13,179 nucleotides of DNA, from positions 1-13,179 of the forward strand of contig JALLAZ010000632.1 in the NCBI GenBank assembly GCA_036939755.1. Reading direction: 5' to 3'. Below are positions 1 through 7,385 of this stretch, one piece after another. The stretch comes from Stephanodiscus triporus. Lineage: Eukaryota > Bacillariophyta > Thalassiosirophyceae > Thalassiosirales > Thalassiosiraceae. Position numbers and translations under genes: made by a program. The first letter of the stretch is position 1. The number at the start of each line of letters is the position of its first letter. The notes beneath the pieces were generated by a model. That model ran no database searches, was not told the DNA's origin, and saw only the letters and a list, made by a program, of their open reading frames with translations.

Positions 1-100
1 TCCCCCCCCCCCCCCCCCGACTCTCTCTCCCGCCACCTCGGCGTCGAAATGACGGAACGACGGACGAAACGACGGACGACGACGATAAATACATGCGCAG
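1..100 (+). other. probable intron tail (3' splice site at 99-100)
   Basis: The window opens with a run of 17 C (2-18), followed by a CT-rich stretch and CGA/ACG-rich sequence. The string ending at 99-100 (acatgcgcag) is a good 3' splice site, and protein-like sequence begins directly after it. An ATG at 49 lies in the same frame, but the residues it would add are Arg/Thr-rich, resemble simple repeat translation and do not form a targeting peptide. I therefore read 1-100 as intron. That the first 17 codons are non-coding is an inference. Confidence 0.4.
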
Positions 101-588
101 TGCGATACCTCCCCCGAATCGAGAAATGCTCCGACGCGATCCCGGGAGCGGCCGCCGCGATAGGGAACGGCGACTGGGATTACGTGTTGAACTTCGCGTC
201 GGTCGTCGCCGACGACGCGATCCTGCCGATGAAACTGTACGTGAGCTCGCTGACGGGGGGAGGGACGAACGTGAAGGTGGGATACGCCAAGGAGATGATG
301 TCGTCGGCGAAGTCGTTCGAGGCGGGCAAATCCGAATTGATCAAGGGGGCGTACGCGAGGGACGTTGTCAAATCGTCGACGGCGTTGGAGAGGATGGCGG
401 AATCGATGCTATCGTACAGGACGAGCGGGAGGCTCCTTGGTCCCGACGGCGGGGGTGACATACCGAGCGTCGATGAGATACGCAGGAGCACGAAGAGATT
501 TCGGGGGGAGGCGTACGAGGCGAAGGTGAAGGAGAGGGACGCGAGGGTGAAGGCCGCCATGGACGAGGCCGGGGTGGTGGGAAAGTAG
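101..588 (+). CDS. PsbQ-like / thylakoid-lumen helical protein, last exon (5' partial)
   Basis: The exon starts after the AG at 99-100 (phase 1) and ends at TAG 586-588, giving about 162 residues. It reads YLPRIEKCSDAIPGA, then a segment around WDYVLNFASVVADDAILPMK, then two long charged helices and IPSVDEIRR near the C terminus. This all-helical pattern resembles the four-helix PsbQ-like extrinsic proteins of photosystem II in diatoms and red algae (PsbQ'/Psb31 type), which act on the lumenal side near the oxygen-evolving complex. The resemblance is from memory of the family and was not searched. The ER signal, plastid transit and lumenal targeting parts expected for such a protein are absent and should lie in exons upstream of the window. 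If translation did start at ATG 49 the protein would have 179 residues and no targeting peptide. The next gene is convergent. Confidence 0.5.
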
Positions 589-930
589 GAGAGTTGATAT
601 ATTATTATACGGGACGGATGGGACGGAAGAGAGAGAGATGATGATCCGGGATATATATCGACGGCCTGGGATGTATCCCGCGCCGCGTCGGGCGGGAAAA
701 ATCGGTTTCCATTTTGTTTTCTGCACGACGAGATATTTTGGCGATCGTCGGGGGGTGGGGGGCTCGAAGGGATGTTTAGTGCTTGCTTGGACGGGATGAT
801 GCTAACGAGAGTGCCGTTTTGAGCGCTCGAATAGGGAAATAAGCGAAATCACGACGTAGACACAGTAAACAAAAACGCCGATCGCTCGCGCTTCTCATAT
901 CATATCGCTATGTATACTAATACTATACTT
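589..930. other. convergent intergenic region
   Basis: These 342 bp separate the 3' ends of the lumenal-protein gene (+) and the dynamin gene (-). I see short repeats of gggacgg and aga near 610-640 and an AT-rich patch near 595-607. There is no convincing ORF or RNA gene. It should hold both 3' UTRs and polyadenylation signals, but no clear AATAAA is present. Confidence 0.5.
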
Positions 931-3744
931 TTACTTGGAAAAGGTATTGAAATCCCGAACCTCGTTGACGATCTCCAACGCCTTCTCCAGCAGGTCCCTC
1001 ATCTCCAGGCACGTCCTCCTCCTCACGGCGATGTCCTTCGCCTCCTTCATCAGGAATCCCACCTCGGATTCCCTGTACAGCTCGCTCACCAACTCGTTCT
1101 GGATCTCGTCCTTCACGTGATTGACGAGGAAGTACATGATCGTCTTGGGGACCATGTCGATGTAATTCTTACGTACGATGGAAAAGTACGAGTCGATGAG
1201 CGACTTTATGATCTCAGTCTCGACGCGCTCTCGGTCGGACGGAGGGGCGTCGGTCTGGCGCATCGTGTCGGGAACCTGGGGGAGTTGGACAATCGTCGGC
1301 GGGCCGCCGCCGCCCATCCCTCCCCCGATGCTTCCCGCGCTGCCGTAGTGGCTGTTGGTCGATCGTACGTTGCCGCCGCCGTTGACGATCCCCCGATTGT
1401 TCCACGAATCCGATCGCTTCATCCCGCCCGCCGCCGCCGCCGCCGCGTGGTGGTGGGGGGGGTTGTTCCCCCGGAAGATGAAGTTCATTATCCCGCCGGA
1501 ATCCCCCCCGGCGTTGTTCGCGGCGCCGATGCCGCGATCCACCACCACGTGTTGCGGCGGGGCGCCGTGCTGGGACTGAGAATGTCCGTCGTCCATGTAC
1601 TTTTCCAGCGACGAGGAGGACAGGGGCGTCGCCCCTATTTCCGGACTGTCCAAACGTTCCCTCACCGGCGTCATGACGCCATTCCTCTTATCGATGTCGC
1701 TCGTCGTTGGTCCGGCGGCTGCGGCGGCCGCCGCCTTCCTGGCGGCAATCTCCTTCTCGATCGACATCTTCTCCATGAGCCTCGCCACCGCCCTGCTCCC
1801 GCCGATGAAATCGGGATGGTTCGTATTAATGTACGATAATTCGATGCGCACGAGGTTACTCACCCACATCTGAGTGGGTCCCACGCTTCGCTTCAGGAGC
1901 GACGACACCACGTCCATCATACGATCGCGAAGGTTGGGGTAACGCGTGAGCTCCGTCGGCTCCGACTGCGCCGCGATGCGCTGCAGCTCGTCGTACACGA
2001 GGTCGACGCACTGCACGCCCGGCTGCTCCAGTCGACGGATCTGACGACGAACGAGTATGTCGAAGCTAATCTCGGGCACGAACAGGGCGGGACGTGTGCC
2101 GTTGGCGTTGCCGATCGTCGTCCTGATTTCGTCCTCGGCGAGGCCGTCGAAGGCGCCGACCGAATTCAGGGACCGGCCGAAGACCTGGTGGAAGATGTAC
2201 GATATGCGCGCGCCTCCGTAGAGCTCGTCGGCGCCGGTCCCGCCGACGGTCGCGGCGCCGGCGGCGCCGTACGACGTCCCGAGGGCCATGCCCCCCGTCA
2301 TGCCCATCCCGATCCCGCCCGCGACGTTGCCGTACCCGACGGCGCCGCCCATCGTCACGGTCCCGCCGCCGCCGCCGCCACAGGAGGGCAGCAACGGCAT
2401 GCCGTCGTGGTGCTGATTGGTGTTGCTCGCGCGTCCGTCGATCATGGCCGCGAAGTTGGCCGAGAATTTCGACAGCAATCCCAGGAGCTTCCCGCCCAGC
2501 ACGCCAGGGTCGTCGTCGGCCCTGCCGGAACCCTCGGGCATGCCCAGCGCATCCAGCTCGCCCTGCACGTCCCCCATCATGTTCGCTATGCGTATCTTCA
2601 ATTCCGGGAGGCATTCGCGTATGTGGTGTATGAGTATGGAGTTCAGATTCCTCGCGAGGTTGACAGTGCCGCACCTCCCGAGGATGGACCTGTCACGGGA
2701 GTAGACCGGATGCGTGCGGAAGAACCGCTCCTCGTTGCGCAGGCCCACGCGTATGCTAAGGTCGGCGTCGATGTCGCGCTGTCCCCGATTGACGACGGCG
2801 ACGTACCCCCTCCGCAGGGGCACTATCCTGTTGTGGAGTATCTCGGACGCGTCCGTTCCCGGGTCCATGAGGTCGAGCTTCGTCAGCACTCCGATGGTGC
2901 GCTCGCCCCTCGGATCGAGCTGCCTGGCCAACTTCAGGGCGTCGCTGCTAGCGAGGTCGGTATTCGCCGACGTGACTGCCAGCAGTATGGCGTTGGGATT
3001 GCTCCCGTACTGGCAATTTATCGAGTATATCTGCTCCTCGATGTCCTCCGGCTGGTCCTTGATCGCCACCTTCGTTAGTCCCGGTAGGTCGACCATCGTT
3101 AGGCTAAGGACGTTAGGACTGTATATCTTGAGGTGTATCGGGGTGGGACTCACGCCCTTGGAGTGCAGTCCCGCGAGTCGGTTGGTGTCTCGACTTATCT
3201 CGTCCCGTATCTGCGAGAAGTCGTAATACCGCTTCCCCGGCTGGTGGAGGAATTCCCCCCATTCCTGCGACGGCGGGGACGGTCCCGTCGGGACGGATTC
3301 CGCCGTCGTCGTCGTCTGCCGCCGCCGACCACGACCACGACGGTCGTTGGCGCCTCCGCGACGAGGCTGCCGTAACGCCCCCCCGCGACGATCCGCCTTG
3401 CGCTCGTCGACGCCGTCCCCGCCGTCGTCGTCGTAGTCGTCGTCGCCGTCGCCGACACCGTCGTCGTCGTAGTCGTCGTCGTCGTCGTCGTCGCCCCCGT
3501 CCTCGTCGAGGCCGTCGTCCGGAGGACTCGCGGTGTTGAACAGCTGCAGGACCAGGGGCCGACGGGTGACGATGCCCGTGCCCCGGGGGAGGAAGCTCCG
3601 GCCGACGACGCTCTCGAGCACGCTCGACTTCCCGCTCGACTGCCCGCCTATGACGACGATCTGGGGGAGGTCGAGGTTGGTGTTCTGCCCGAGCGCGCCG
3701 AGGACGTCCTGCAGCTTGGAGGCTATGGGGATGAGCTCTTCCAT
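931..3744 (-). CDS. dynamin-related GTPase, Dnm1/DRP1 type
   Basis: This is an uninterrupted 937-residue reading frame from ATG 3742-3744 to TAA 931-933. The GTPase motifs are complete: P-loop GGQSSGKS (33-40), switch-I Thr in GIVTRRP (57-63), DLPG (219-222) and TKLD (288-291), with VVNRGQ at 317-322. EWGEFLH-PGK (161-171) and GVSPTPIHLKIYSPNV are typical of the Dnm1/DRP1/Vps1 branch. The stalk follows (ELYGGARISYIFHQ-FGR, RPALFVPEISF, ELSYINTNHPDF), then a variable region (about 660-838) and a C-terminal GTPase effector domain (about 840-930). No PH or proline-rich domain is seen. Family members usually have about 700-760 residues; the extra length is an acidic insert (76-111) plus an Arg-rich stretch (115-143) in the GTPase domain, a Gly/Met-rich insert in the stalk (about 440-505) and a Gly/Ser/His-rich variable domain. 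Known relatives assemble into rings that cut mitochondria and peroxisomes; a role in plastid division is less likely but cannot be excluded. Confidence 0.93.
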   Translation of the reverse strand: MEELIPIASKLQDVLGALGQNTNLDLPQIVVIGGQSSGKSSVLESVVGRSFLPRGTGIVTRRPLVLQLFNTASPPDDGLDEDGGDDDDDDDYDDDGVGDGDDDYDDDGGDGVDERKADRRGGALRQPRRGGANDRRGRGRRRQTTTTAESVPTGPSPPSQEWGEFLHQPGKRYYDFSQIRDEISRDTNRLAGLHSKGVSPTPIHLKIYSPNVLSLTMVDLPGLTKVAIKDQPEDIEEQIYSINCQYGSNPNAILLAVTSANTDLASSDALKLARQLDPRGERTIGVLTKLDLMDPGTDASEILHNRIVPLRRGYVAVVNRGQRDIDADLSIRVGLRNEERFFRTHPVYSRDRSILGRCGTVNLARNLNSILIHHIRECLPELKIRIANMMGDVQGELDALGMPEGSGRADDDPGVLGGKLLGLLSKFSANFAAMIDGRASNTNQHHDGMPLLPSCGGGGGGTVTMGGAVGYGNVAGGIGMGMTGGMALGTSYGAAGAATVGGTGADELYGGARISYIFHQVFGRSLNSVGAFDGLAEDEIRTTIGNANGTRPALFVPEISFDILVRRQIRRLEQPGVQCVDLVYDELQRIAAQSEPTELTRYPNLRDRMMDVVSSLLKRSVGPTQMWVSNLVRIELSYINTNHPDFIGGSRAVARLMEKMSIEKEIAARKAAAAAAAGPTTSDIDKRNGVMTPVRERLDSPEIGATPLSSSSLEKYMDDGHSQSQHGAPPQHVVVDRGIGAANNAGGDSGGIMNFIFRGNNPPHHHAAAAAAGGMKRSDSWNNRGIVNGGGNVRSTNSHYGSAGSIGGGMGGGGPPTIVQLPQVPDTMRQTDAPPSDRERVETEIIKSLIDSYFSIVRKNYIDMVPKTIMYFLVNHVKDEIQNELVSELYRESEVGFLMKEAKDIAVRRRTCLEMRDLLEKALEIVNEVRDFNTFSK
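3412..3519. repeat. (GTC/GAC)n trinucleotide tract encoding an Asp-rich run
   Basis: The plus strand is dominated by gtcgtc units with interspersed gccgtc and tagtcg. On the minus strand this is GAC/GAT and encodes residues 76-111 of the dynamin, mostly Asp with some Gly and Tyr. The frame stays open across the tract, so it is a coding microsatellite whose length could vary between alleles. Confidence 0.75.
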
Positions 3745-4140
3745 TTTTTATTATTGCACTGTTTTGATGTGGGATATCGTATCGTATGATGCCGTTTCTA
3801 CGATATCGTACTACTGGATATTGTTCCCTCCTACGACTGGGGGGTTGTTGGCGCAACGGCCTCATTGTCATTTGTCATTCTCTCCGTAGCTTTTCATTGT
3901 AGGAATTTGGTATCTGCGTGCAAGCGACACAACAAACAACAACAACACCACAGGTGTTGTTGGTACCATAGTGAAGTACGATACTACCGTATTCACCAAT
4001 AAGATAACACGCAGCCTTTGCGCCAGATGATCTCGTGGGCCTGCAAGGCCAGATGCCACCGAATGGATTATGGTCACGTGCTGGCGATAAAAAACCACAT
4101 GACGTAGAAGACGCACGAGGCCGGAGAGGAAATAATAACA
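3745..4140. promoter_or_regulatory. divergent promoter region, dynamin (-) / phosphatase (+)
   Basis: This 396-bp gap lies between two start codons facing apart and should contain both promoters and 5' UTRs. Visible elements are repeated gatatcgta near 3772-3810, a perfect inverted repeat at 3940-3962, a CACGTG (G-box/E-box) at 4075-4080 and a TGACGTA (CRE-like) at 4100-4106, the last two 60 and 35 bp before the phosphatase ATG. TGACGT is a known bZIP-type CO2/cAMP-responsive core in diatoms, but a 6-7 bp match is weak evidence. No TATA box is obvious. Confidence 0.4.
3940..3962. repeat. perfect inverted repeat, 10-bp arms, 3-nt spacer
   Basis: The left arm caacaacacc (3940-3949) and right arm ggtgttgttg (3953-3962) are exact reverse complements separated by aca. 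It could form a hairpin in DNA or in a 5' UTR, or be a palindromic protein-binding site. It lies between the divergent dynamin and phosphatase genes. Part of the left arm belongs to a longer aac-rich run, which raises the chance that it is accidental. Confidence 0.6.
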
Positions 4141-5487
4141 ATGAACGAACCGGACGACGATGCGATTTTCGACGAGGGGGACATGCAGTCCCGCCTGAGC
4201 GTCATACGCCGGTACGTCTCCAAGCCTATACCCGAACAGCCGTGGGACGACGATGTCCCGGCGCTGATTCCATTTCGCGACGACGACGACGACTTCGACG
4301 GCGACGGCGAAGACGAATACGACGACGACGGTGGAGTCGGCGGCGGGGGCGAGGGGGGGATCATCATCGGCAGCGCGCGCCACGCGGCGAATATCCCGCT
4401 GCTGAAATCGATGAACGTCACCGCCGTGCTCAATTGCGCGTCGGGGGTGAGTTCGACGGATATTATTTGGCGTCCATCTTCGCGTTTGTTCGTGTGAATA
4501 TTGCCCTTGCCGTATTATTGCGTTTACTCAATGCTGTCACGGGGGGGGAAAATAAATAAATAAATAAAAAATCCATCCATCCGCAAAAAAAAAAAAAAAA
4601 AGGGCATCGCTCGTCTCCCGGTGGACGAGTTGCGAGAGTGCGGGATAAGTTACGCCTTCACCAACTGCCGTCAGGATTCGCACACCTATCCCATATTGCA
4701 CGACAGGAAACGCGTCGCGAGACGCCCGGACAAGTTGGAGGACGCGATCGTCGGGGGGGAGGCCGGCGAACGGGAGGAACGCATCGTTTGCAGTCAGCAC
4801 CTGGAGGCCTCCAGCACGCTCTTCGCGGACGTACGACGCGAGAACCGCGCGCGGCGCGGCGAGGGACGGCCCGCGGGGCGCGTCATGTTCTTCTGCGTGG
4901 CGGGACAGAACAGATCCGCCGTCCTCGCCGCGGCGACGATGCTGATCCACGGCAAGTCGCTGGGGGGCATCCTGAGGCACTGCGCGAGGCAGCGTCCGTT
5001 CGTGTTGGAAAACGTCGGCTTCCAGCGCCAGCTGGTCGAGCTCGAGGCCATCGTCGAATCGTTGACGAGGGGGGGAGGGACGACTCGCGATCGATTCCGT
5101 GGTCATTGGGATCTTGTGCGGCACGCGAGATCGGCGTCGCGAGCTCAACAATCGAAGCGGGTTCGGATGATGATGGGCGGGAACGGCGATGATGAGACCG
5201 ATGGAGTGATACGATCGCCGCCGTTGCGCAGCGAGTCCCATTACGAGGTCCTAGCGGGGACGAAGGTCGAGGTGGAGCTTTTAATCCCCGGCCTATGCAC
5301 GATGGAAGTCAGGATTCCCAAGGAGTGCACCATACCTACCCTCAAAAACCGTTTGATGCGACATGTCAACGACAACTTGCTCCGCCACGATGAATGTCCT
5401 TCCAAGATTGCAAAGTCGTGGTTGATTCTGGCCATGTTTGGGAGCGATGACATGTGGGATTTGCCACTCGAAGGTGAGACATTTTAA
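4141..5487 (+). CDS. dual-specificity protein phosphatase (two exons)
   Basis: Exon 1 is 4141-4446 and exon 2 starts at 4603; both junctions are phase 0 and the joined frame is open. After an acidic N terminus (about residues 46-66), IIIGSARHAANIPLLKSM and VTAVLNCASG match the start of DUSP domains. The active site is FFCVAGQNRSA: a CX5R motif with Cys200 (codon 4894) and Arg206 (codon 4912), followed by RPFVLENVGFQRQL, the usual C-terminal DUSP helix. Asp127 in NCRQD is a candidate general acid. Two features are odd: Phe replaces the common His before the Cys, and Asp127 is 73 residues from Cys200, so a charged insert of roughly 40 residues sits between them. It should hydrolyse phospho-Ser/Thr/Tyr or related substrates. 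The domain ends near residue 253, but the frame continues to about 392 through a linker and a possible ubiquitin-like fold. It either stops at TAA 5485-5487 or splices at 5473 into the kinase-like exons. Confidence 0.82.
4447..4602 (+). other. intron 1 of the phosphatase gene
   Basis: The donor is GTGAGT at 4447 and the acceptor AG is at 4601-4602, giving 156 bp in phase 0. The intron includes an aaat repeat (about 4550-4570) and an atcc repeat (4571-4582). A run of 17 A (4585-4601) touches the acceptor in place of a polypyrimidine tract. Joining the flanking exons restores the N-terminal part of the DUSP domain, which supports the junctions. Confidence 0.8.
5235..5473 (+). other. possible ubiquitin-like (beta-grasp) segment after the phosphatase domain
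   Basis: Residues about 314-392 of the phosphatase reading frame read as strand (VEVELLIPG), strand (TMEVRIPKE), helix (IPTLKNRLMRHVND) and strand (SWLILAMFGSDDMW). This order fits the start of a ubiquitin-like fold, and loosely the header domain of Crinkler-type proteins. It is a secondary-structure impression without a sequence match. The segment links the phosphatase domain to the kinase-like exons downstream. Confidence 0.3.
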
Positions 5488-5802
5488 GGTCTTCTGCCTT
5501 TATTTCTTGACGCCAAGGTATTGCTTCATTTGGCGAAATGGATCAATGAGGAATGCCTTGGCAGAAAACTGTGTGTTTGATTGGAAAGGGGTCCGTCGCT
5601 CGGTAGAATGCTCATTCTTTTTCTATTACTTCCGCATTCCTATCACGGTAGTCGAAGCAGTGGAATTGAGGGTCCAACTGGAGAGGATGAAATTAATGTT
5701 TGGCTTGAATGCAAGATTGAAAAGTGAGTTTTAGATAATGACGATAATTCATTCAGTACAAGTGCTGCGTCTCATCTCATAACTCTCTTCTTTCGACGAT
5801 AG
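5474..5802 (+). other. intron(s) between phosphatase-frame exon and kinase-like exons
   Basis: The donor gaag|gtgaga is at 5474 (phase 1). The acceptor AG is at 5801-5802, behind a pyrimidine-rich stretch (5777-5795). Splicing 5473 to 5803 keeps the frame into the kinase-like region. A second usable acceptor (CAG 5658-5660) and a GTGAGT donor (5724) would define an internal 63-nt exon, making two introns of 187 and 79 bp. Confidence 0.5.
5661..5723 (+). other. candidate 63-nt internal exon (phase 1-1, possibly a cassette)
   Basis: It is bounded by gaagcag at 5654-5660 and by GTGAGT at 5724. At 63 nt it is a multiple of three, and it enters and leaves in phase 1, so including or skipping it keeps the frame. 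In phase it encodes about 21 residues beginning VELRVQLERMK and ending NARLK. The upstream pyrimidine tract is not adjacent to the acceptor. Whether it is always included, optional or unused cannot be told from sequence. Confidence 0.4.
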
Positions 5803-7385
5803 AGGGCACGCCGTACATAACCTGGGACGCAAGGTGCCGTTTCGCATTGGTCATATTTTCTGTCGTCAGATATCCTAAAGAGACGCCTTCCACATCAACT
5901 TTAAGTGACTGCGAAAAGGCGGTGATTACTGCGGATGCTGCCAACGATGACATTGACCTATCGATGCGGACGGATCAAGTGCCCTGGACTTTTGTCCATC
6001 AAGAAAGGCCTAATGCCCCCGCGACTCTCCTCGAAAACACACTTCGTAGCACTCATTTGCGTGCGTGGGACTTCGTCACCGGCAAGGCTCTTGCATCTAA
6101 ACTTCCAATCGTTTTCTCATTTGCCGACGACCCCCGCGACAAAAGGGCATTCATGATGGTATCTCGATCTGCGGGGACGCTCCAACAATTTCAGTCTCCC
6201 GGCGAAGGTGACATTCTTGGCATGGGTGCCAATGCTATCGTGCATAGGGTCCAGCTTGCATTTACGCTACCGGATGGAGGGCATAGAGACGAGAACTGGA
6301 CTAGTGTGAACGTAGGCCTCAAAAATGATACGTCCCTGAACGTTCATTCGAACAAAACAGCGTCCATGAGCATTCAATCGAACAACACAACCTCCGAGAG
6401 TATTCAATCGAACACCGAGGAAGGAGAAGAATATTGGGATGCGGCCGTCAAAAGACCTTTCAGCTTGGCAAAAATGCTCATTTTCCTACAACATTCGTCC
6501 GAAGCTGGACTTGCTAAACGTCTCCGCCTTGCCAACCTGTTAAACTCTGATAAAAGAGTTCTCTACTTTTACGGTCTCGGGCTTGGGCTTTCGACGAACG
6601 CATACAACCAGAACGAGTACAAGTTTGAACTAATGTTACTTTCGAAATATGATGAGCACTTTTCTTCATACACCATGCGCTGTTTCATGGAAGAGTACAT
6701 TACAATAATCAGCTCATTGACTGACGAAGACCAAAGGATGTCGATTCAGAGGATGCAGTCAGAATTTACTATCACCTCGGTGAAAGTACTCCTCGTTAGC
6801 CTTTTGAATGGTGAGTTAGGCCGAAAGATTGTAGCTTTTTGACTCGTGAATAGATCCAAGCAACTAACACGGTGACATCGTACAGCCTTCAGAGATTTAA
6901 CTCTAATGGGCATTCAGGCTTTCGACTTCAATCATTTGAACAATGTTTTGGTTTCACGAGACTATCAAAGTGTGCGGCTCATTGACATTGATGGCAACTC
7001 TCAGGGCTCCGTGGAATACCCTAAACACCCTCCTCAAAAGCCCTGCCTCAATGTTGACTTGAATATATTACTCCCCTCAGTAATCGAACAGTTGATCTTG
7101 GGTAAAGGTCGTGGCAGAAGTTTTGTAAGCAACACTCGAAGTGTTATATGGCGAGCTGAGGAGGAAATGGCGAAAGAAATGATTGAAAGAATTCTCCTGG
7201 AAAACTTTTATCCTGGTCTAGAAAACGAAGAGACAGATAGCGATCTAAAATGTAGAGTAGGAATACACGTGAAAAAAGTGGCAGAATGGTTCTACGATTT
7301 GGTCAAGAAGAAAACGCCGTGGACGAATTGGACACACGACATTTATGATGCCATGCGCTGCATTGATCACTTGCCTATTTCATGA
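5803..7385 (+). CDS. divergent protein-kinase-like domain protein (exons 5803-6810 and 6886-7385)
   Basis: The exons are joined in phase 1 across a 75-bp intron and end at TGA 7383-7385. Kinase landmarks appear in the correct order: a glycine-rich loop LGMGANAIV (6219-6242), AAVKR with a candidate ATP-binding Lys (codon 6450), a catalytic-loop equivalent FDFNHLNNVL with Asp (6924) and Asn (6939) at the proper spacing but without HR and the usual Lys, and LIDIDG (DIDG 6984-6995) in place of DFG. It is thus either an atypical active kinase or a pseudokinase. A low-complexity loop with three 10-residue repeats sits between the glycine loop and the Lys. No start codon suits the first exon: the frame is open back to the acceptor at 5802, so the N terminus must come from upstream, most simply from the phosphatase frame (894 or 915 residues in total). 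A separate start, such as the MMM codons at 5167-5175, is the alternative. Confidence 0.7.
6331..6420 (+). repeat. three tandem 30-bp repeats within the kinase-like gene
   Basis: Units 6331-6360, 6361-6390 and 6391-6420 are imperfect copies sharing the core attc(a)atcgaaca. They encode a 10-residue Ser/Asn/Thr-rich repeat (SIQSNNTTSE type) in a loop between the glycine-rich loop and the candidate ATP-binding lysine. Confidence 0.75.
6811..6885 (+). other. 75-bp intron in the kinase-like gene
   Basis: The donor GTGAGT is at 6811 and the acceptor tacag ends at 6885 (phase 1). A possible branch site, actaac, is at 6863-6868, about 17 bp before the acceptor. Splicing gives Asn-Ala-Phe-Arg-Asp, which leads straight into the catalytic-loop region, so the junction is well supported. 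Confidence 0.88.

Noticed and set aside
180..726. Minus-strand and second plus-strand frames over the PsbQ-like exon
   Set aside because: No recognisable motifs, and they overlap a frame with consistent helical protein character.
910..3458. Long open frames on the plus strand and other minus frames opposite the dynamin gene
   Set aside because: They are Arg/Pro/Ala-rich translations of GC-rich coding sequence in the wrong frame; the dynamin frame has clear conserved motifs.
3868..5241. Minus-strand frames opposite the phosphatase gene
   Set aside because: They are low-complexity Val/Arg/Ser translations of the GAC repeats and GC-rich exon; the phosphatase signature fixes the real frame.
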